A stretch of DNA of 42,774 nt from Lachnospiraceae bacterium (GTDB taxonomy: Bacteria > Bacillota > Clostridia > Lachnospirales > Lachnospiraceae): the NCBI GenBank assembly GCA_017617545.1, contig JAFZVZ010000028.1:1-42774 (forward strand). The letters run 5' to 3'. The notes beneath the pieces were generated by a model. The model made no database searches. It was not told where the DNA came from and saw only the letters and a program-made list of their open reading frames with translations. Below, piece by piece: positions 8,301 to 17,007 of this stretch. Each line of letters opens with the position of its first letter. Position 1 is the first letter of the stretch. The translations under genes were made by a program, and so were the position numbers.

Positions 8301-10071
8301 TGACGTCACCTCCTGTCTGAGAGATGTAGATGTCACGATAGACCTCGCAGGAGGCGAGTAGCTCCTCATGCGTGCCGTAGCCGAGCATTTGTCCGTTCTC
8401 CATGACAAGGATGTGATCCATGCTCATGACGGAGCTGATGCGCTGCGCGATCGTGATTGTCGTCGTCTCGGGATAGTTCGTGCGGATGGCCTTGCGGAGC
8501 GCCGCGTCGGTCTTGTAGTCGAGGGCGCTCGAGGCGTCGTCGAGGATCAGAAGATCGGGCTTTCCGGCGAGGGCGCGAGCGATCAGCACACGCTGCTTCT
8601 CACCGCCGCTTAAGTTGGCGCCGGCCTTCGTGGCACGGTACTCGTACTGCTCGGGCTGCGCCTCGATCATCTGCGCGATGTTGGCGTCGGCGGCAGCCTG
8701 CGCCATAGTCTTGTCCGTGACCTCGCGTCCGAAAATGATGTTGTTCCGAAGCGTGTCGGCGAAGATCGTGTCGTTCTGGAACACGACGCTCATCGTGCGC
8801 CGCAACTCATCCGGCGCGTACGTGCGCACGTCGCGGCCGTTGTAATATACCTGACCTTCCGAGACATCATAGAAGCGCATCAGAAGGTTGAGAAGCGTAG
8901 TTTTTCCGCAGCCGGTCGCGCCGATGATACCGAGGCTCTCGCCGCGTCGGATGGAAAATGAGATGTTGCTGATCGCATTTTCCCTGTTCTCATCGACCTT
9001 CTCCTGCTGCAGCACGGGGTAGGAGAAGCTCACGTCGTCAAAGACAACCAAAGGCGCTTTGCCGTCCGCATCGAGCTGCCGATCGGGCAGAAGCGTTGTC
9101 TCGTCCTGAGGAAGAATGGGCTGACGGTCGTCCGCGAGCACGAGAACCTCGCCGATCCGGTTGGCGGAGGCAGCGGCTTTCGTGGACTGGATGAAAATAC
9201 GGTTCATGCCCATGATGGCCTGGAGGATCATGTTGAAATACGAGAGGAACGCGATGATGACGCCGGGCTTGGTGAGACCTGAGTTGACGCGGTTCGCGCC
9301 GATCAGGATGACGGTCGCCATACCGATGTTGAGGCACAGATTCATGATGGGGTTCGGAAGCGCCATCGTGATACCGGTGCGGAGGTCGGTCTTCGTGAGA
9401 TCCTCGTTGGACTGCTCGTAGCGCTCCGTCTCGTACTCCTCGCGGGAGAGAGCTTTCACGACGCGGACGCCGGTGATATTTTCCCGGAGAACGCGAGTGA
9501 TATCGTCCACTTTCTCCTGTACGCGGCGGTACATCGGGATGCCCTTGAAACTGATGAACAGAATGATGGCGGCCATGATCGGAGCCATGCCGATCATCAC
9601 GAGCGCGAGCACCGGATCGAGCAGGACGGCCATGAAAATACCGCCGAGAAGCATGATGCAGGCGCGCACGCCCATTCGCTGGATCATGCCGACGAAGTTC
9701 TGCACGTTATAGGTGTCGGAGGTCATGCGGGAGATCAGCGACGGGAGCGTCACGTAGTCGAACTGCGAACCCGTGAGGCGCACCGTTGTCGCGAAGAGGT
9801 CGTGCCGCACGTCGCGGATGCAGTCGCGCGCCACGGCGGTTGCGCGGCGGTTCGCGGCGATGTTGATCGTGCGGACGAGCACGGCCGTGACGATCATGAG
9901 CAGACCGAACAGAATGACCATACGGATCTGCCCGGTCGGCACGATGTCATCGAGGATGTACTCAAGCAGGAACGGGAGCATCAGCTCGCCGATGGTGCCG
10001 AAGAATTTGACGGACATGCCGAGCGCGACTCGCGCGCGGTAGCGGCCCATGTAGTGTAGGATCCATTTCAT
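8287..10071 (-). CDS. ABC exporter half-transporter, degenerate-site partner
   Basis: A 594-residue ABC exporter subunit with six N-terminal membrane helices and a C-terminal nucleotide-binding domain. Walker A is GATGCGKTT (about residue 382) and the signature is a normal LSGGEKQR. Walker B reads LILDDASSALD, so the catalytic Glu is replaced by Asp, and the H-loop His is replaced by Gln (AQRIS). This is the known pattern of heterodimeric exporters such as TM287/288 and BmrC/BmrD. It is the first gene of a two-gene leftward operon. A GC-rich hairpin (GGCAGC...GCTGCC) lies just before its GGGAG ribosome site. Confidence 0.9.
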   Translation of the reverse strand: MKWILHYMGRYRARVALGMSVKFFGTIGELMLPFLLEYILDDIVPTGQIRMVILFGLLMIVTAVLVRTINIAANRRATAVARDCIRDVRHDLFATTVRLTGSQFDYVTLPSLISRMTSDTYNVQNFVGMIQRMGVRACIMLLGGIFMAVLLDPVLALVMIGMAPIMAAIILFISFKGIPMYRRVQEKVDDITRVLRENITGVRVVKALSREEYETERYEQSNEDLTKTDLRTGITMALPNPIMNLCLNIGMATVILIGANRVNSGLTKPGVIIAFLSYFNMILQAIMGMNRIFIQSTKAAASANRIGEVLVLADDRQPILPQDETTLLPDRQLDADGKAPLVVFDDVSFSYPVLQQEKVDENRENAISNISFSIRRGESLGIIGATGCGKTTLLNLLMRFYDVSEGQVYYNGRDVRTYAPDELRRTMSVVFQNDTIFADTLRNNIIFGREVTDKTMAQAAADANIAQMIEAQPEQYEYRATKAGANLSGGEKQRVLIARALAGKPDLLILDDASSALDYKTDAALRKAIRTNYPETTTITIAQRISSVMSMDHILVMENGQMLGYGTHEELLASCEVYRDIYISQTGGDVNASA

Positions 10072-10179
10072 GAGGTGTCTCCCGGCAGCGGGGCTGCCTT
10101 GGTTGATTGTCAGGGAACGCGGCTGTGGGTCCCCCGGATTTGTGTGATCCGCCTTAGTTGCTGAGAAAACGCTGATAAT

Positions 10180-11991
10180 TTATCGCATCTTCAAAAGCTC
10201 TTCTACCGTATAGCCGAACGCTTCGGCCATTTGCTCGATGAGGTAGTCCTCGCGCTGCGCCGCGAAGTTGCGGATCGTCTCACGGGCATTTTCCACATAC
10301 TCGACGCTGGTCCAGATCGCGTTGCCGTACCAGCCGCCGTTGTTGTAGTTCTTCTTCATGGACGCGATGTAGGGCGATAACTCGTTGCCCTGTTCCGCGG
10401 CCATGGCGTCGATCTCGTCGCAGATGGAGGCGTAGGAAAATGCGCCTTCGGCGAGCTCGAGCACGCGCTTTACAAAATACTCGCGGCATTCTTCGCGGGC
10501 CATGAGAGCCGTGAAGAGCGGGGAGTAGCGCTGCCCCTTGGTCATCACCGTCTTGAGGTAGTCCATCGAGACAGGGCATTCCTTGGGGTTGTCGTAGATG
10601 TTGTAGCAGTAGTCCATGTCGTGCGGCAGGAAGCGCCAGCGTCCGTCGTAGACGCCCTCGCCGTACTCGCCGTTCTCGTCCGCGTAGTAGCGGAAGACTT
10701 TATAGTTGTTGTGCGGCCAGTCGTAGTTGCAGACATAGATGTTGGCCGCGTAGTAGTCGAGGTAGCTCTCCACGTCGATGAACTTCTTGAGTCGCTCGTA
10801 ACTGGAATCCACGGTGTAATCCTGGTTTTTAAACGTCTCGTAGGCGTTGTTGAACTCCTTGCACTCGGCGACGTCGTTTTGGTCCGTGTCGGGGTTCTTG
10901 GTCGTCTCGGTTCCGCCGATCACGACGAACTCGCCGTTTTTGGTGTCGTCCGGGAACTTCTGCTTGAAATACGCGTCGCAGTAGCTCTCGTGCATCCACA
11001 CGAAGTTGTAGAAGGAGCCGTTTAAGTAGACGATCGCGGGCCGCACTTCCTCGTAGCAGGGGTAGCCCGCCTTGCCGAGGAGGCGCTGGTTGAGCTCGTC
11101 GCGCAGGAACGCGAACTGCCAGTCGTTTCCGTAGCTGCGGAGCACCAGACGGTCGTAGGAGGCGATGTCCTCGCCGAGGGAGTTCTTCGTGCCGAAGAAG
11201 TCGTATTTGAATTTGCCGACGCCGGAGGCGTAGGATTTGCGGGCGATCAGCTTGAGTGATTTCACGGCGTTCTGGCGGGAGTACGCGCCGTAGACACGCG
11301 CGCCTGCGTACTGGCTGACGAGAAGGTTGCCGGCCGCGTCGAGGATCTCAACGTGAACGGGCCGCTCGCTCGCGTCGCCGCGAAGCTTGTAATTTTCCCC
11401 GAAGAGAATGCCGTCCGGGCTGCCTAAGAAATCGGCGTTGTCACCGACCAGGCTGACGATCAGGAGACGTTCGGAGGAGTTCGTGAAGCGCGTCGTGATC
11501 CCGGGCGCCACGAAATACGTATGCACGGCGGTCGGCGAAACGGTGCCGTCCGCGTAGAAGGTCTTGGCCTTGACGGTGCGAGCCTTCGGGTAGTTGCCCG
11601 AGCCTGTCTCGATCGCGACGGGCCCGTCGTACCGCGTCGAACCCTTGCCGTCCGGCGTGGGCTCGCTTCCGTTCATCGTGTAGAACGTGACACCGTTCGG
11701 CGCCGCGTTCGTTACGGTCAGGGCGAACTCCTCCTCGAAGAATGTTCCCTCTTCGGAAAATGAAGGTGCCTCCCCGAAGATCTCCGCGTTCGAGAAATCA
11801 ACCCCGTCGATGTTGACGTAGGGCGTCGGCGTCGCCGCGCCAGCCTCACCGGGCTGGGAATTCCCCGGCTGCGTCTCTCCTCCGGGAACGGTCGTGTTGT
11901 TGCCGCCGGAGCAGCCGGTCAGAAGAAGCGCCGCGAGAAGCAACGCGATGAGACAAAGACGATTTTTGTAAATCTTGGAATAGAAAAGCAT
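10180..11991 (-). CDS. CotH-family protein with chitobiase-like domain, lipoprotein
   Basis: A 603-residue exported lipoprotein. A signal peptide ends in the lipobox LTGC (Cys27), followed by a Gly/Asn/Pro/Thr-rich linker to about residue 60. Residues about 80-165 resemble the chitobiase/hexosaminidase C-terminal domain fold (TFYTMNGSEPTPDG, then VKAKTFYADGTVSPT). From about 170 the protein matches the CotH kinase-like family: a region with LRSYGNDWQFAFLRDELNQRL, the VYLNGSFYNFVWMHESY stretch, and the Asp motif FLPHDMDYCYN. In Bacillus spore coat, CotH phosphorylates coat proteins; here, secretion as a lipoprotein suggests a surface or cell-wall target. The start at 11991 is chosen because it gives the shortest complete signal peptide; the Shine-Dalgarno is weak. 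Confidence 0.8.
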   Translation of the reverse strand: MLFYSKIYKNRLCLIALLLAALLLTGCSGGNNTTVPGGETQPGNSQPGEAGAATPTPYVNIDGVDFSNAEIFGEAPSFSEEGTFFEEEFALTVTNAAPNGVTFYTMNGSEPTPDGKGSTRYDGPVAIETGSGNYPKARTVKAKTFYADGTVSPTAVHTYFVAPGITTRFTNSSERLLIVSLVGDNADFLGSPDGILFGENYKLRGDASERPVHVEILDAAGNLLVSQYAGARVYGAYSRQNAVKSLKLIARKSYASGVGKFKYDFFGTKNSLGEDIASYDRLVLRSYGNDWQFAFLRDELNQRLLGKAGYPCYEEVRPAIVYLNGSFYNFVWMHESYCDAYFKQKFPDDTKNGEFVVIGGTETTKNPDTDQNDVAECKEFNNAYETFKNQDYTVDSSYERLKKFIDVESYLDYYAANIYVCNYDWPHNNYKVFRYYADENGEYGEGVYDGRWRFLPHDMDYCYNIYDNPKECPVSMDYLKTVMTKGQRYSPLFTALMAREECREYFVKRVLELAEGAFSYASICDEIDAMAAEQGNELSPYIASMKKNYNNGGWYGNAIWTSVEYVENARETIRNFAAQREDYLIEQMAEAFGYTVEELLKMR

Positions 11992-12019
11992 GATAAAACC
12001 TGTATCGATCCGAACCTTA

Positions 12020-12025
12020 ATTATA
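12020..12025 (-). promoter_or_regulatory. Likely -10 box of the CotH-type lipoprotein gene
   Basis: TATAAT on the minus strand, about 29 bp before the ATG at 11991. No convincing -35 sits at the right distance. Confidence 0.35.
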
Positions 12026-12261
12026 TTTACGCGCGTAAGTCGCAAGCCTTATCATATCACACAGCCCCCGCAAAGCGAATGTCATATCTTAATATTTCAT
12101 AAAAAATACACTTATTTTTCGGAGCATTTTCCGACGAAGAAAAGAAAAAAGGCCGGCGAAAATCGTCCCGAAAAGGAGTCGAAAACGGACAAAATCGGGA
12201 CAAAAAACGGGCAAAAATCGGTCCCCGAAACGGCACCTGAAAACCGATTGCGACGGCCTCT

Positions 12262-12279
12262 GTACTACACACGTAGAAC
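12262..12279. promoter_or_regulatory. Operator-like inverted repeat, copy 1
   Basis: GTACTAC, four bases, then GTAGAAC. The arms are complementary except for one A/A position. The inner CTAC-N4-GTAG spacing resembles operators of the BlaI/MecI/CopY repressor class. No such regulator gene is in the window. Confidence 0.4.
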
Positions 12280-12350
12280 AAAACGCGTCTCTTTCCGCGG
12301 AAAATGCATGATTTTCCCGTAAAAATCGCGCTTTCCCTTGCAAATACGCA

Positions 12351-12379
12351 TTGACTATGCGGAAAATGCGTGATATATT
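12351..12379 (+). promoter_or_regulatory. Strong promoter of the 12483 gene group
   Basis: TTGACT (12351-12356), a 17-bp spacer, TATATT (12374-12379). The predicted start is near 12386, giving a leader of about 97 nt that contains operator-like copy 2. Confidence 0.7.
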
Positions 12380-12428
12380 CAAAAGTAGGTTATTGTCAAA
12401 TAGCCTCATTTTGTGTCGTCTGCTTTTT

Positions 12429-12446
12429 GTACTACGAAAGTAGAAC
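12429..12446. promoter_or_regulatory. Operator-like inverted repeat, copy 2
   Basis: The same GTACTAC-N4-GTAGAAC pattern as at 12262-12279, 167 bp away. The four central bases differ (GAAA here, ACAC there), so arm identity has been kept while the spacer has changed. It lies in the 5' leader of the gene at 12483. The RNA could also form a CTAC-GAAA-GTAG tetraloop hairpin. Confidence 0.4.
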
Positions 12447-12482
12447 CACAGCGATTTTTTGTACGAATGGGAACCTTTTTGA

Positions 12483-13139
12483 ATGTCATTTCCGAGAAAA
12501 AAACTGGACATGGGATTGCTGATCCTGGAGGAGCGGTCTTGCGAGGCGATCGAAGCCTGTGCGAAGAAGTTCCATCCGGACTGGGATTTTAACCGATTCG
12601 AGGCGATCCAGTGCAACGCGGCGGACGCGGAGCCGGAGGACGGCAACCGCTACGACGCATCCTACATTTTCCATATCGCGGGCCCGGCGCTCGACACGTT
12701 GGATAAGGAGATCCCGTTCCTGTTCCCGCTGGAGAGAGGCAAGCACTATCTCTGGGAATTGTTCACGGAGCTTCCGAAGAGCGGCGGCAGCCGTTCCTCG
12801 AGGCAGTTCTGGAACCGCCTGTCGAGGGCGATGTCCGGGATCGAGCTGCCGATCACGACGGATGAGCTCGTGGAGGAGTTTGAGAAGGCTTCGCTGGCGC
12901 TTCTCGACCGCGCGGTGGATCTCGGAGACCGGTTTTATCTGACCGACCTGGATTACGGCGGATGGAACGGCGGATTTGTCACTAAGGATTTTCTGATAGA
13001 GGGGCTGCGAATGCTCGCGGCCAAGCTGGATGCGACCGGGGATCGAAAGAAGGAGAAGGCTTCGGACGAACCCGGCAAGACCGATACTATTACCGAAGGG
13101 GGTAACAAGGATGAAGGTGTATCCGGACAAGAAGACTGA
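12483..13139 (+). CDS. Soluble protein of unknown function
   Basis: A 218-residue protein. The first 180 residues look globular (for example SYIFHIAGPALDTLDKEIPFLF and a FYLTDLDYGGWNGGF segment); the last 35 are charged and probably disordered. I recognise no family. The start is uncertain: the ATG at 12483 has only a weak GGGA upstream, and a second in-frame ATG at 12510 is possible. It overlaps the next gene by 29 bp, which implies translational coupling to the large membrane protein. Expression is likely controlled by the promoter and inverted repeats at 12351-12446. Confidence 0.65.
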   Translation: MSFPRKKLDMGLLILEERSCEAIEACAKKFHPDWDFNRFEAIQCNAADAEPEDGNRYDASYIFHIAGPALDTLDKEIPFLFPLERGKHYLWELFTELPKSGGSRSSRQFWNRLSRAMSGIELPITTDELVEEFEKASLALLDRAVDLGDRFYLTDLDYGGWNGGFVTKDFLIEGLRMLAAKLDATGDRKKEKASDEPGKTDTITEGGNKDEGVSGQED

Positions 13140-16100
13140 AACAATTTGCAAAGGCGTATTTTACGGCGGCATTGCAACGGGAGCGCTCTGTGTGATCATG
13201 GCGGTCCTGTCGATCGTGCTCGGCAAGTCCACGATCCATGCCGTACTGCGCCTGATCGCATTTCTGGCGCTCGGCGCGGGCGGCGGTTTGTTCGCCTACG
13301 CGTCGCGCATCGGTATCCGGCCGAAATTCTGCAATTTCTTCTCGTACGCGTGCCTGGCGGTGTTCGTCGGCGGCACTATGATGGCGGTTGATTTTGCGGT
13401 ACTGTTCGGCAACACCGACCAAAAGTTTGCGGTGCCGCTGATCCTCGCACTTTTCATCTTCAGCATTTTCATTCTGTCGGCAGCGTTTATCTATGCGCTG
13501 GTCGGTATTGATGCCGGAAAGCAGTTCTATGAGCTGAGCCGTGACCGCATGCTCTGTATCGGGATCAGCTGCAGTGTCGCTGTGGCAGGTCTTATGACCG
13601 TGATCCTCTCGATCGTGAGCCCCGCGGAAGTTCAGGCGCCCGCGGTGTGGGAGGCAATCGCCATTCTGATCTGCATGTCCCTCGCGTTCGGTTGCCCGCT
13701 TGCGCTTCTGCTCGGCTGCAGCCGCATCTCGGATCCGATCACGGACAAGGAGCTCGAGCAGGGTTTCAAGATGTCTGACGGACCGAAGAAGGATGTTTCG
13801 GTTGATAAGAATAAGAAGAACGACAAGAACGATAAGAATGCCGATAAGGGCAAGAACGATAAGCAGAACAAGAAGGGCTTCGACAAGGATGTGAAGAAGT
13901 CCTCGGATAAGAAGGAAGAAGACAAGAAGTCTGAGGAGGCTGCCTCCGACGACAAGAAGGAAGAGGGCAAGAAGCTCGCGTTCCTTCCGAAGGGCAAGAA
14001 AGACAAGGATAAGGACCGCAAGAAGGGTAACGATAAGAAGCAGGACAGCGAGCCTGTTACCGATGTGATCTCGACCACGCGCAAGAAGCCGGTTGAGAGT
14101 ACGAACCCGACCGATCTCGATGCATTCCTTCGCAAGGCGGAGGAGGAAGAGGAGCGCAAGGAGCGTGACGCCGCCTGGGAGGCTGCAAGAGAGAAGAAGG
14201 TTGCGGAGAAGAAGGAGATCGAGGAGGCTACCGAGGTCGTGAAAGCGGCGGCGGAGCAGAAAGAGCCGGAGGAGACCGTATTTTCCGACAAGAACTCCAA
14301 GAAGAAGGACAAGAAGAAAGATAAGGAACGCCGCAAGAAGGACAAGGAGAAGGAGAAAGAGCTCCGCGGCGTCAATACGGCACTCTTCGTCAACCCGAGA
14401 GAGCGCAATGAGAAGAGATACATTCCTACGTCGAGCGTCGGCTTAGGCGGCGACGATGATGCGATCGAGGAGACCGAGGCAGCAGTGGACAATGCAGCCG
14501 AGGCAGTAACCGAGGTTGCGGAGACAGCAACGAACCTTGTATCGGAGACGGTCGAGACGGTTGCCGATGTTGCGGAAGAGACCTTTGCACAGGGCGAGGG
14601 AAGCTTCTTCGGCGAGACCGAGAGCAAGATCTTCGAGGAGCTTGAGCGCGAGTCGGCTGCAGTGGATGCGGCTGAGGCAGCGGCGAGAGCGGCCGAGGAG
14701 GTTGCGGGAGCGTCCGGCAGTGCATACGATCTGACGGAAGAGGCTGTGGAAGAGATTTCCGAGGAGGAGCAGGTTCGCGCCGATCAGGAGGATGCGTTCC
14801 GCAAGCTTCAGGCGGAGATCGATCGGAAAATGACGGAGCGTGAGGGCGATGCGGAAGAAGTTTCCGCGGAAGCCGCCCAGGAGGTTGAGGAAGTAACGGA
14901 ATCCGCTGTCGAGGCTGCGGAGGAGATCACGGATAAGTTTGAAGATGCTGTCAGCGACGCGGGCGAAACGATTGACGAGTTTGCCGGCGAGGCGAAGGAA
15001 GCGGTTGACAATGTCGCCGAGAGCGTGGATGACGCGATGGATCAGGCCATGAAGGCTGCTTCCGGTGAGGCTGAGGAAGAGAGCAGCGAGTCGTCCGGTG
15101 AGGAATCACTCTCCGAGATGCTTGCGAGACTTGGCCTCCTTGGCAGGGACGAGAAGAAAGAGGCGGAGGAGACGGCTGAGGAAGCTGTTGAGACCGTTGA
15201 GGATGTTGTAGAGGAAACCGCTGAGAAGACAGAAGACTTCTTCGGTGAGGTGACCGAGAAGGCAGAGGACGCTGCGGACGAGTTCTTCGGCGGAGCGACT
15301 GAGACCGTTGAGGAAGCCGAGGAGAAGACGGAAGACTTCTTCGGTGATGCGGCTGAGAAGACAGAGGAAGCTGCGGACGAGTTCTTCGGCGGAGCGACTG
15401 AGACCGTTGAGGAAGCCGAGGAGAAGGCGGAAGACTTCTTCGGTGAAGCGGCTGAGAAGGCAGAGGAAGCTGCGGACGAGTTCTTCGGCGATGCGGCTGA
15501 GACTGCTGAGGAAGCCGAGGAGAAGACGGAGGACATCTTCAGCGCAACGGTTGAGAAGGCAGACAATTTCTTCGATTTTGTGGGACGTCCAGAGAAGCAG
15601 GTAACCGCATTTGCCGAGGAAGAGCCCGAGCAGGAGGAAGAAGCGGATCTGTTCAGCCCGGTGAGCGTTCCTGCGACCAAGCGTGTCGAGGAAGTTCAGG
15701 AAGAGCCGGAGGAGGAAGAAGCAACATTCGCATTCACTCCTACGGATTTTGTGAAGTCGAGTTTTGACAAGGTCGTTAAGACCGTGGAAGAGGAAGCGAA
15801 TAAGGCGGAGGAGATCGCGGACGATCTGTTCGCACCGGTAGGAACCCGCCCGGAGAAGGCAGCGGAGCCTGAGAAGGTTGCCGAGCCCGAACCCGTGCAG
15901 GAGCCGGAGCAGGCGGAAGAGGCCGAGCAGGAAGACGAGAACGAGCTTCCCGAGTACGAGCGTGCTCCTGAGATCTCCAACGCAAACCAGGCGATCCTGT
16001 GGGCGCTGAAGCACGGCAATTCGTTCGCGGATGCCGCGAAGGAAGCTGAGAAGGCTCAGGCGGATGCCGAGCAGGCTGCGGAGGAAGTGAGCGAGGCAGC

Positions 16101-16926
16101 GGCTGAGGCAGTGGAAGAGGCTGTTGAGACGGTTGAAGAGACCGTTGAAGAGACAGTAGCAGCAGCTGAGGAAGAGGCTGCAGCCGAGACGGTTGAGGCG
16201 GTGGAAACATTTGCCGAGGAAGCCGAGGAGGAGCCTGCATCGTTCGCGGAAGCGATGGCGGAAGCACTTGCGGGTTCGAACGAGGTGACCGTTACGGAGG
16301 CGGTGGAAGAGCCGGAGCCGATCGTGATCTCGGATGCGAACAGCGCGATCCTGGCTGCCATGGAAGCGGCAAGACAGCGCACCGCGGAGAAGGCGGAAGA
16401 GGTTGTCGAGACCGTGGCTGCCGAGGCAGAGCCGGCCACGGAGGTTGTGTCCGAGGCGATCGAGGACGCGGAAGGATCCGTTGAGGAAGCCGTAGAGGAA
16501 GTCGAAGAAGCGGCAGAAGAGGATTTTGCGCAGACGCTGGAAGCAGCACGCGAGCGTTGGGCGGATCTCGATGACGACGGTGAGGCCGACGAGGGCGACG
16601 ATGAGGACGAGACGGACTACGAAGGCGACGAGGACGAGGGCGATGAGCCTGAGGAGACCGAGCCTGTGAACGAGGGACCGATCGTTCCCGAGTACCTGCA
16701 GAAGCAGACGATGGCGATGAGCCCTGAGGAGCGCGCGAGAAGAGCGGCCGCGAAGGCGACAGCAGCGAAGAGCGCACCGAAGCCGCAGAAGCAGGCAGCG
16801 TCTGTCGACAATTCGATGGATGAGTTCACCAAGAAGCTGAAGGCACTCAAGATGGCATACGAGAACGAGCTGATCACCGAGGAAGAATTTGCCGAGGCGA
16901 AGAAGCACCTGCTCGAACTGCTGTAA
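13111..16926 (+). CDS. Giant acidic membrane protein with repeats and C-terminal SHOCT-like domain
   Basis: A 1271-residue protein. Residues 1-210 hold about six membrane helices. Next, about 225-340, is a Lys/Asp-rich disordered tract (many KKDK and DKNDK words). The rest is mainly Glu/Ala-rich and probably long helix or coiled coil. It includes three tandem 33-residue repeats (DNA 15223-15519; unit motif EKTEDFFG...AADEFFGGATETVEEAE) plus a partial fourth. Two later segments share IS[N/D]AN[Q/S]AIL. The last 40 residues (MDEFTKKLKALKMAYENE then LITEEEFAEAKKHLLELL) match the SHOCT short C-terminal domain, often found at the ends of membrane proteins. The ATG at 13111 overlaps the upstream gene by 29 bp. 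Function is unknown; a scaffold anchored in the membrane is a guess. Confidence 0.8.
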   Translation: MKVYPDKKTETICKGVFYGGIATGALCVIMAVLSIVLGKSTIHAVLRLIAFLALGAGGGLFAYASRIGIRPKFCNFFSYACLAVFVGGTMMAVDFAVLFGNTDQKFAVPLILALFIFSIFILSAAFIYALVGIDAGKQFYELSRDRMLCIGISCSVAVAGLMTVILSIVSPAEVQAPAVWEAIAILICMSLAFGCPLALLLGCSRISDPITDKELEQGFKMSDGPKKDVSVDKNKKNDKNDKNADKGKNDKQNKKGFDKDVKKSSDKKEEDKKSEEAASDDKKEEGKKLAFLPKGKKDKDKDRKKGNDKKQDSEPVTDVISTTRKKPVESTNPTDLDAFLRKAEEEEERKERDAAWEAAREKKVAEKKEIEEATEVVKAAAEQKEPEETVFSDKNSKKKDKKKDKERRKKDKEKEKELRGVNTALFVNPRERNEKRYIPTSSVGLGGDDDAIEETEAAVDNAAEAVTEVAETATNLVSETVETVADVAEETFAQGEGSFFGETESKIFEELERESAAVDAAEAAARAAEEVAGASGSAYDLTEEAVEEISEEEQVRADQEDAFRKLQAEIDRKMTEREGDAEEVSAEAAQEVEEVTESAVEAAEEITDKFEDAVSDAGETIDEFAGEAKEAVDNVAESVDDAMDQAMKAASGEAEEESSESSGEESLSEMLARLGLLGRDEKKEAEETAEEAVETVEDVVEETAEKTEDFFGEVTEKAEDAADEFFGGATETVEEAEEKTEDFFGDAAEKTEEAADEFFGGATETVEEAEEKAEDFFGEAAEKAEEAADEFFGDAAETAEEAEEKTEDIFSATVEKADNFFDFVGRPEKQVTAFAEEEPEQEEEADLFSPVSVPATKRVEEVQEEPEEEEATFAFTPTDFVKSSFDKVVKTVEEEANKAEEIADDLFAPVGTRPEKAAEPEKVAEPEPVQEPEQAEEAEQEDENELPEYERAPEISNANQAILWALKHGNSFADAAKEAEKAQADAEQAAEEVSEAAAEAVEEAVETVEETVEETVAAAEEEAAAETVEAVETFAEEAEEEPASFAEAMAEALAGSNEVTVTEAVEEPEPIVISDANSAILAAMEAARQRTAEKAEEVVETVAAEAEPATEVVSEAIEDAEGSVEEAVEEVEEAAEEDFAQTLEAARERWADLDDDGEADEGDDEDETDYEGDEDEGDEPEETEPVNEGPIVPEYLQKQTMAMSPEERARRAAAKATAAKSAPKPQKQAASVDNSMDEFTKKLKALKMAYENELITEEEFAEAKKHLLELL
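15223..15519 (+). repeat. Three tandem 99-bp coding repeats
   Basis: Each unit encodes 33 residues with two FFG or EFFG aromatic spots separated by Glu/Ala helix. Unit boundaries are 15223, 15322 and 15421; a decayed fourth unit follows at 15520. The near-identity of units 1 and 2 suggests recent duplication or slippage. Confidence 0.85.
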
Positions 16927-16952
16927 TCGAAGAAGTAAATACGAACTATGAT

Positions 16953-16984
16953 CGATGCCCCGCCTCGCAAGAGGAGGGGCGTCG
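16953..16984 (+). other. Strong hairpin without U-tract
   Basis: About a 14-bp stem (core GCCCCGCCTC with GAGGAGGGGC, one mismatch) and a GCAA loop lie between the giant protein gene and the hydrolase. There is no T-run after it, so it is not a standard terminator. It may protect the upstream message end or lower transcription of the next gene. Confidence 0.5.
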
Positions 16985-17007
16985 TGGTATCAGGAGGAAC
17001 CACGGGA

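Larger units (their letters stand above)
12046..12482. other. Regulatory intergenic region
   Basis: This 437-bp gap holds no credible gene. From left to right it contains phased A-tracts (12140-12243), a first operator-like inverted repeat (12262-12279), a hairpin built on the word CGGAAAAT (12298-12320), a strong rightward promoter (12351-12379), and a second copy of the operator-like repeat (12429-12446). Confidence 0.6.

Noticed and set aside
12057-12281. Small minus-strand gene in the regulatory gap
   Set aside because: It has no ribosome site, its sequence overlaps A-tracts and an operator-like repeat, and the peptide resembles translated low-complexity DNA.
15223-15519. Mobile or phase-variable element
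   Set aside because: The repeats are in frame in a coding sequence, and units of 99 bp keep the frame; no ends or transposase are seen.
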